Source: DATAYF01 sp036272735 (GTDB lineage Bacteria > Chloroflexota > Ktedonobacteria > Ktedonobacterales > Ktedonobacteraceae). From it: a stretch of DNA of 18,499 bases. Shown here one piece after another: positions 13,384 to 18,499 of the stretch (positions within the stretch are counted from its first letter, which is position 1; every line of letters begins with the position of its first letter). The notes beneath the pieces are model-generated. The model made no database searches and had not been told where the DNA came from. It saw nothing but the letters and a program-made list of their open reading frames with translations. Both the position numbers and the translations under genes were made by a program. The stretch spans positions 1 to 18,499 of the forward strand of contig DATAYF010000470.1 of assembly GCA_036272735.1 (NCBI GenBank), read 5' to 3'.

Positions 13384-14676
13384 ATGGACAAGGGCTTGCT
13401 GCGAACGTTTACCTCATTACGCCAGCGTAATTTTCGTCTTTTCTGGATTGGTCAGATGATCTCACTGATCGGTACTTCAATGCAAAGCATCGGGCAAGTT
13501 TGGTTGGTGCTAGAACTGACTCGCAGCGCCTGGCAGCTCGGTCTGGTGGGGGCGCTGCAAGCTCTGCCAATACTGCTCTTCTCGCTCTTCGGTGGGGTCT
13601 TTGCTGATCGTTGGCCCAGGCGGCGCGTCTTGCTCGTGACCCAGGCGGCGGCCATGGTCCAGGCTCTTCTCCTCTGGGCACTGATTTCGATCGGCACTAT
13701 ACAACTCTGGCATCTGTATATCCTGGCGCTGCTACTGGGGCTCACGAACAGCCTCTATCTACCAGCGAGCCGGGCGTTTGTTGTCGAGATGGTTGGGCGC
13801 GAGGGACTGCCCAACGCCGTTGCCTTGAACTCCTCGCTCTCTACACTGGCACGCATCGTGGGTCCTGGCCTTGGGGGCATAGTCATTGCCACTAGCGGCG
13901 TCACCATGCTCTTTCTACTCAACGCGCTCAGCTTCCTCCCGGTAATGGTGGGTCTGACGCTAATCAAGAGTCACGAGTTGCACAGCCAGACGCTTCAACC
14001 CACCAATGCAGGCAAGCGGCAGAACACCTGGCAGAGCTTGCGCGAGGGCGTGGCCTATATCTGGAAAACGCCTGCGGTTTTGTTATTGATTCTCGTCGTT
14101 GGCCTGGTCTTGCTCTTTGGCTCGAACTTCAACGTCGTGCTCCCGCTCTTCGCCACAAACGTGCTGCACGTGGGAGCAACAGGTTTTGGACTGCTCTCTG
14201 CCGCAATTGGCGTTGGCTCACTGCTCTCGGCATTGTGGCTAGCCTGGAGTAATAGCGCGCCAACGATCCGCTATGTGCTAATCGGCATGCTGGTCTTCGG
14301 GGTATTGGAAGCGGCTTTTGCAGCCTCGTCCATCTATCTGCTGTCATTGGTGCTGATCGCAGGCGTTGGCTTTATGGAGACCGCCTTTGCAGCGCAGGCC
14401 ATGACAACGCTCCAAACAATCACCCCGGATCACCTGAGCGGGCGCGTCATGAGCGTGCAAGTGCTCTTCTTCGATGGAAGCCTGCCGCTAGGATATCTGC
14501 TGATGGGCTGGCTGTCCAGTCTCTATGGACCTGCTTCCGCCATGCTCATCGGTGTTCTTCTCAGTATGCTGGTCGCAGGAGCCGGGTGGATGTGGCGGAA
14601 ACCAGCGGAGAAAAATTTGGCAATAACGCATGCCATTTCTCAAGCATTGCACATTGACGAAAATTTATCCGAATGA
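13384..14676 (+). CDS. MFS transporter (EntS/MFS_3-type exporter)
   Basis: Major-facilitator exporter of 430 aa with about 12 helices. Features are LRQRNFRLFWIGQMISLIGT at the first helix, then GGVFADRWPRRRVLLVTQ, the MFS A-motif between helices 2 and 3. NSLYLPASRAFVVEMVGREG and LNSSLSTLARIVGPGLGG are typical of the EntS/MFS_3 group, which exports siderophores or drugs. I chose the ATG at 13384 because the family begins there. A longer frame from 13216 adds 56 residues without support. An AAAGGA ribosome-binding site is present but slightly distant. It is co-directional with the threonine aldolase gene 58 bases downstream and may share its transcript. The substrate is unknown. Confidence 0.9.
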   Translation: MDKGLLRTFTSLRQRNFRLFWIGQMISLIGTSMQSIGQVWLVLELTRSAWQLGLVGALQALPILLFSLFGGVFADRWPRRRVLLVTQAAAMVQALLLWALISIGTIQLWHLYILALLLGLTNSLYLPASRAFVVEMVGREGLPNAVALNSSLSTLARIVGPGLGGIVIATSGVTMLFLLNALSFLPVMVGLTLIKSHELHSQTLQPTNAGKRQNTWQSLREGVAYIWKTPAVLLLILVVGLVLLFGSNFNVVLPLFATNVLHVGATGFGLLSAAIGVGSLLSALWLAWSNSAPTIRYVLIGMLVFGVLEAAFAASSIYLLSLVLIAGVGFMETAFAAQAMTTLQTITPDHLSGRVMSVQVLFFDGSLPLGYLLMGWLSSLYGPASAMLIGVLLSMLVAGAGWMWRKPAEKNLAITHAISQALHIDENLSE

Positions 14677-14734
14677 GAATAATAATAGCAAGGTTCTATT
14701 TTAGCTGAACATTATCAGGAAGGACCATCAATGC

Positions 14735-15796
14735 ATGATGATAGATTTACGCAGTGACACCGTAACCCAGCCGACGCCCGAAATGCGCACCGCCATGTAT
14801 CACGCGGAAGTAGGCGACGACGTGTATGGGGAAGACCCCACTATCAACCGCTTGCAAGACATCGCGGCGCAATGCACAGGCAAAGAGGCGGCGTTATTCG
14901 TGCCCAGCGGCACGATGGGTAACGCCATCGCGCTGCTCACACACGCCGGACGCGGAGCAGCCGTGATTGTTGGCAGCCAATCACATATTTACCATTACGA
15001 AGCCGGTGGCGCTTCCACGCTGGGCGGATCACCCATGTACGTGGTGCCCAATCTACCGGACGGCACGCTGGATCTCGCTCAATTGCAAGAGGGCATTGTT
15101 GATGATAGCGATGAACATGTCGCGGCAACGGCGCTCGTGTGCATAGAGAATACGCACAATCGTTGCGGCGGCACCGTGCTGCCAATCGAGCATATGCAAG
15201 CTATCAGCGAGATGGCGCACGCACGTGGGGTAGCTGTCCATATGGATGGGGCGCGTATTTTTAACGCGGCCAGCGCGCTCGGTCTCCCCGTGAGCGCACT
15301 AGCCCGGCACGTGGACTCGCTCATGTTCTGCCTCTCGAAGGGCCTGAGCGCGCCTGTAGGCTCACTACTGGTCGGCAGCCAGGAGTTTATTCGCAAAGCA
15401 CGGCGCACGCGCAAGCTACTCGGTGGTGGTATGAGGCAAGCCGGTATCCTGGCGGCGGCTGGCATCGTAGCGCTGGAAGAGATGGTGGGACGCTTGCCAG
15501 AGGATCACGTCAATTGCCAGCGTTTAGCCCAAGGGCTGGCCGATTACCCACAGATAGAGCTTGATCCTGAAAAGGTCGTCACCAACATGGTGATCTTTAT
15601 GCTGCGCAAAGACGAGCGCACGCTCAGCGAGCAAGAGGTACAGCCATTCATCGAGAAGGCACGCGAACACGGCGTGCTGATAGGCACGATGGGCGAGGGC
15701 CGCATACGCGCGGTGACGCATTACGGAATTAGCGCGCAAGATATCGAGGATGCGCTGCTCAGGCTGCGAAAAACCGTCATCGAATGCCAATTGTAA
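14735..15796 (+). CDS. ltaE: Low-specificity L-threonine aldolase
   Basis: PLP-dependent aldolase that cleaves L-threonine and L-allo-threonine to glycine and acetaldehyde, cytoplasmic, 353 aa. The N-terminus MIDLRSDTVTQPTPEMR is diagnostic, followed by VGDDVYGEDPTINRLQ and FVPSGTMGNAIAL. H84 (SQSHIYHYEAGG) should stack on PLP and D171 (HMDGARIFNA) should bind its pyridine nitrogen. K202 (FCLSKGLSAPVGS) should form the Schiff base. GGGMRQAG follows. The ATG at 14735 is 10 bases after AGGAAGGA. Length is typical. It follows the MFS gene closely. A MITE-like element begins 15 bases after the stop. Confidence 0.95.
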   Translation: MMIDLRSDTVTQPTPEMRTAMYHAEVGDDVYGEDPTINRLQDIAAQCTGKEAALFVPSGTMGNAIALLTHAGRGAAVIVGSQSHIYHYEAGGASTLGGSPMYVVPNLPDGTLDLAQLQEGIVDDSDEHVAATALVCIENTHNRCGGTVLPIEHMQAISEMAHARGVAVHMDGARIFNAASALGLPVSALARHVDSLMFCLSKGLSAPVGSLLVGSQEFIRKARRTRKLLGGGMRQAGILAAAGIVALEEMVGRLPEDHVNCQRLAQGLADYPQIELDPEKVVTNMVIFMLRKDERTLSEQEVQPFIEKAREHGVLIGTMGEGRIRAVTHYGISAQDIEDALLRLRKTVIECQL

Positions 15797-15811
15797 CCTA
15801 TATACGTATAT

Positions 15812-15943
15812 TACCTGTAGAGACCGATTTATCGTACCCGTCGAACCCTACTGGTCAATAACCATCGTAGCTGGAATGATGCAAGTGTTGGGTCGATTGG
15901 TCGGCAAGGTACAGCGGACACGATAAATCGGTCTCTACAGGTA
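15812..15943. mobile_element. MITE-like element with 24-bp perfect terminal inverted repeats
   Basis: Arms 15812-15835 and 15920-15943 are perfect 24-base reverse complements enclosing 84 bases with no reading frame. The outermost bases on both sides are TA followed by CCTGTAGAGACCG, as expected for an IS630/Tc1-type element with a TA target duplication (about 128 bp between the TAs). As RNA it would form a long hairpin and could also end threonine aldolase transcription. No transposase is present, so it would be non-autonomous. Confidence 0.8.
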
Positions 15944-16055
15944 TTACACGCACCATTCTCATAATTTTTCTCCCTGAAAACATGCTATGATATGTGGTAG
16001 AGGCACAAAGAATGGGTGTCCAGTCCGATTAGTATTCAGAGAAGGAACCGAGAAT

Positions 16056-16892
16056 ATGGCACTAAAGAACTTCGATGGCGCAGTCGTAGTGATCACCGGT
16101 GGAGCAAGCGGTATTGGTCTGGCCAGCGCCAAAGCTTGCTATGAACGAGGCGCGCATATCGTGCTGGCAGATAGGGATAGCCAGCGATTACCCTGGGCCG
16201 CACAACAGGTGCAGCAGAGCAATCCAGCCAAAAGCGCGTCAGTACTCACCTTCACAGTGGACGTTACCGATGAAGCGCAAGTGAACACGCTCATGCAGCA
16301 AGCCCTGGGTATCAATGGCACCATTGACCTGGTCATCACCTGCGCGGGACTCGGAGGGGGAGGCACTATTGACGCGTTCACGGCCAGCGAGATGCGAGCC
16401 GTGCTGGATGTCAATTTTATGGGCACATTTCTCTGTATGAAAGCAGCCCTGCCGATCATGCGCCAGCAACACAGCGGCCATTTTGCTTTTCTGAGTTCCG
16501 TCGCTGGCAAAATCGGGTCGCCGCTGCTCTCGGGGTACTGTGCCAGCAAATGGGCCGTGCGTGGCTTCTCCGCGGCGGTGAGGGCAGAACTTTACGGGAC
16601 GGGCATCGATATTACCACCGTCTACCCGGCCTGGGTGGACACCCCTATGCTCCATCAGGGAGGGGAAGCAGCAGACCTGCTCAATATCGAGGCGCTACTC
16701 ACGCCGGAGCAGGTCGCACAGGGCATTGTTCAGGCGGTCGAGCAGGGTCAACACGATCTTACACTCGCGCCGAACCAGGACATTGCTTTGCTACTAGAAA
16801 TTATGAAAACTGATCCCGACAAGGCGGAGCGGCTCACGGGCGAGTCCTTCCAGCGACGATTGCAGGCCAAAATCGCCCAGGCGGGAGACTGA
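16056..16892 (+). CDS. Short-chain dehydrogenase/reductase (classical SDR)
   Basis: NAD(P)-dependent oxidoreductase of 278 aa. The classical SDR motifs are all present: VVITGGASGIG (cofactor, residues 11-21), an acidic D39 in LADRDS after the second strand, CAGLGGGG (97-103) and N120 (DVNFMGTF). The active site has Ser147/148 (FLSSVAG), Y161 and K165 (YCASK). D39 favours NAD(H). The ATG at 16056 has an AGAAGGAA ribosome-binding site. A longer frame from 15987 gives a non-family N-terminus. It lies 27 bases before a DUF2236 gene and probably shares its transcript, so the pair may act on the same hydrophobic substrate (inference). The substrate is not predictable. Confidence 0.93.
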   Translation: MALKNFDGAVVVITGGASGIGLASAKACYERGAHIVLADRDSQRLPWAAQQVQQSNPAKSASVLTFTVDVTDEAQVNTLMQQALGINGTIDLVITCAGLGGGGTIDAFTASEMRAVLDVNFMGTFLCMKAALPIMRQQHSGHFAFLSSVAGKIGSPLLSGYCASKWAVRGFSAAVRAELYGTGIDITTVYPAWVDTPMLHQGGEAADLLNIEALLTPEQVAQGIVQAVEQGQHDLTLAPNQDIALLLEIMKTDPDKAERLTGESFQRRLQAKIAQAGD

Positions 16893-16919
16893 TCACAGCA
16901 ATAAGACGAAAGCATAACC

Positions 16920-17744
16920 ATGGGAAAAGATTCAGGGTATTTTGGAAACACAAGTGTTACCTGGAAACTTGGACGGGAGGCCATTGTCGATTTAGGTGGG
17001 GCGAGGGCTGTCTTAATGCAGATAGCCCACCCCCTGGTAGCAGCGGGCGTGATGGAGCATAGTCGCTACATGACCGACCCCTTTGGTCGTGCCATGAGCA
17101 CCTTTATGCTTGGACAAATGCTCACCTTTGGATCGACCAAAACGGCACAACAAGCGGCGCGCACCATTAATCGCCTGCACACGCATGTGCAAGGGCAACT
17201 CACCAGCTCGGCAGGCGCGTACCAGGCGGGCACAACCTATCATGCCCGCGACCCGGAACTGCTGCTGTGGGTGCAAGCGACCCTGGTTGATACCGTGCTA
17301 CTTATGTACCCGCTCTTTATAGGCCCCATCAGTCCCGCAGAACAGGAACGCTATTATCAGGAGTCGAAGCAGACGGGGCGTTTGCTGGGGCTACCACTCG
17401 ACCTGATGCCAAAAAGCGTCGATGACCTGCATGCATACGTGCATGCGATGCTGTATAGTCAACAATTGGCGGCGACCATAGAGGCGCGCCAGATCGCGCA
17501 CCAATTATTCTTTCCACCAGCGCCAGGTATTTTCAAACCGGCCATGTATCTGCACCTGTACCTCACCAACGCACTCTTACCGGAGCCGGTGCGCGAACTC
17601 TATGGATTCGAGTGGGGACCGAAGAAGCAATTGCTGTTCGAAACAAGTGCCAGTGGGCTACGAACCTTCTTGCGACATCTGCCAGCAAGCCTGCGGGTGT
17701 TACCAATTACGCGCCACATTATGGATCATGGCGCGGCAGCATAA
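16920..17744 (+). CDS. DUF2236 / MpaB-type oxygenase domain protein
   Basis: A 274-aa protein of the DUF2236 family (mpaB/rubber-oxygenase catalytic domain). Members with known function, such as latex-clearing protein Lcp, are haem oxygenases that cleave carbon double bonds. Most are uncharacterised. The core REAIVDLGGARAVLMQIAHP is followed by H47 (MEHSRYMTDPFGR), T106 and H108 with R110-D111 (TTYHARDPELLLWVQATL). H37, H47 and H108 are candidate haem or catalytic residues. No signal peptide or Tat motif is seen, so it should be cytoplasmic, unlike secreted Lcp. The ATG at 16920 has only a weak ribosome-binding site, which suggests coupling to the SDR upstream. Confidence 0.85.
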   Translation: MGKDSGYFGNTSVTWKLGREAIVDLGGARAVLMQIAHPLVAAGVMEHSRYMTDPFGRAMSTFMLGQMLTFGSTKTAQQAARTINRLHTHVQGQLTSSAGAYQAGTTYHARDPELLLWVQATLVDTVLLMYPLFIGPISPAEQERYYQESKQTGRLLGLPLDLMPKSVDDLHAYVHAMLYSQQLAATIEARQIAHQLFFPPAPGIFKPAMYLHLYLTNALLPEPVRELYGFEWGPKKQLLFETSASGLRTFLRHLPASLRVLPITRHIMDHGAAA

Positions 17745-17769
17745 GAGCAATACTATTACTAAGACGATA

Positions 17770-17925
17770 TTAATGCGACACGGCATTGGTGGCAAAAAGG
17801 GCCATGACCACGAGTATGCCAACAATCAACGCGAACAGCAGGCGCAACCACAGACCTTTCAAGATGATGCTACGGCGACGTGGGTGAGCATTGGTTTCGG
17901 CATGTTGCGTAGAAAAGCTGTTCAT
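17770..17925 (-). CDS. Small single-pass membrane protein, unknown function
   Basis: A 51-aa protein that I do not recognise. The hydrophilic N-terminus has a basic patch (HPRRRSIILKG, residues 17-27) and is followed by one membrane helix (LWLRLLFALIVGILVVMALF). Positive charges before the helix predict the N-terminus inside. The ATG at 17925 is 8 bases after AAAGGGA, which favours it over the upstream in-frame start at 17994. It is convergent with the DUF2236 gene, and the stops are 25 bases apart. A real gene is likely but unproven. Confidence 0.5.
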   Translation of the reverse strand: MNSFSTQHAETNAHPRRRSIILKGLWLRLLFALIVGILVVMALFATNAVSH

Positions 17926-18082
17926 AATAAAAATCCCTTTCAGATAGATATATAGGGCGCCCTGGACCGGGTGACACAGACAGGACACGTACATTTTCTC
18001 GTATGTATATACGGCTATTCGCGATATCTACCTGCTATAACGTAGGGGATTGACCAGCCTTAACATCGCCGTCAGAGGATGA

Positions 18083-18418
18083 TTACTTTCGGCGGCACTC
18101 GTCACATTCGCACATGGCGCGAAGTTTCTCGTAGGTAAAAATGCCGGTGCGATGACCGTCTTCCCAAACGGGCGTCAAACCGTAGCGACCAACCGGCTCG
18201 ATATTTACCAGAGTTGTTTCTTCGGTGGTCAGGTGTTGTTTGTTTTGGAGCATGCCGGGCTGCCCACCTTCCCCGGCACACCAGGCGCACGGACAGGACC
18301 AGCGCAAGCGTTCCCAATCGTGGACGCTTTCGTGCTCGTCGCTCCACGAAATGAAGAGACGGCGGTTTTCCTCGTCGAGCAGGAAAGAAGTGGGTGTGGG
18401 ATGGCGATATTGGGTCAT
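18083..18418 (-). CDS. DUF971 domain protein with two CxCxxC motifs
   Basis: Small soluble protein of 111 aa spanning the DUF971 (gamma-butyrobetaine-hydroxylase N-terminal-like) fold. Features are LRWSCPCAWCAGE (residues 39-51), VGRYGLTPVWEDGHRTGIFT and YEKLRAMCECDECRRK at the C-terminus. C42/C44/C47 and C103/C105/C108 make two matching CxCxxC motifs, so a metal or Fe-S site is likely. DUF971 is fused to the Fe-S carrier HCF101 in plants, which hints at Fe-S metabolism. The ATG at 18418 has AAAAGGAT just upstream. The longer in-frame TTG start at 18445 is less likely. Its upstream region is cut off by the poly-G end. Confidence 0.85.
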   Translation of the reverse strand: MTQYRHPTPTSFLLDEENRRLFISWSDEHESVHDWERLRWSCPCAWCAGEGGQPGMLQNKQHLTTEETTLVNIEPVGRYGLTPVWEDGHRTGIFTYEKLRAMCECDECRRK

Positions 18419-18467
18419 AGGTATCCTTTTACGCAAAAAAGTCAAGTCCTTTTTGGTTGATGGAGGT

Positions 18468-18499
<32 letters not shown>

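Noticed and set aside
14640..14700. Fur-like site (GAATGAGAATAATAATAG) after the MFS gene
   Set aside because: Only a partial match and on the wrong side of the transporter. It overlaps the end of its coding region.

Overview
The window looks like a draft-assembly contig of a Ktedonobacteria-type (Chloroflexota) soil bacterium. This rests on protein flavour, a transposase-like fragment that I recall as common in Ktedonobacter, many mobile-element scars and a GC-rich coding background. It is inference without a database search. The left edge cuts a response-regulator gene. The right edge ends in a 32-base G run that looks artefactual. I identify about 15 intact genes, several gene remnants, one complete IS607-type transposon and one MITE-like element.

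Layout. (1) 1-1537, minus: a NarL-type response regulator preceded by its histidine kinase, which is split by an in-frame TAG (possibly two). (2) 1645-3505, minus: a two-gene sugar-catabolism operon (TIM-barrel sugar isomerase, then Gfo/Idh/MocA oxidoreductase) behind a good sigma70-like promoter. (3) 3822-5294, plus: a gene graveyard holding a transposase-like fragment, the 5' half of a GH32 glycosidase and the 3' end of an endonuclease III gene. (4) 5295-5613: repeats only, namely a 22-bp perfect hairpin and an 8-bp tandem repeat. (5) 5614-8952, minus: an iron-ADH/maleylacetate-reductase-like enzyme, the azlC-azlD branched-chain amino acid exporter pair and an AraC regulator just upstream of azlC. 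(6) about 8992-11314, minus: an IS607-family element with tnpA serine recombinase, a 96-aa unknown ORF and tnpB, plus a likely omega-RNA end next to the AraC gene. A ROK-family C-terminal scrap abuts its left side. (7) 11512-15796, plus: an APC amino acid permease behind a near-consensus promoter carrying an inverted-repeat operator, an MFS exporter and an L-threonine aldolase. (8) 15812-15943: a MITE-like element. (9) 16056-17744, plus: an SDR dehydrogenase and a DUF2236 (MpaB/rubber-oxygenase-like) protein. (10) 17770-18418, minus: a small membrane protein and a DUF971 protein with two CxCxxC motifs.

How the genes work together. The sensor/regulator pair would be non-functional unless the stop codon is a sequencing error or is read through. 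AraC-azlCD is a plausible self-contained export unit. The permease, exporter and threonine aldolase all deal with amino acids but need not be one operon. The most interesting parts are the IS607 element with an extra translationally coupled gene and an apparently leaderless promoter, the amber-interrupted kinase, and a family of TGATGG/CCATCA palindromes that recurs between genes.
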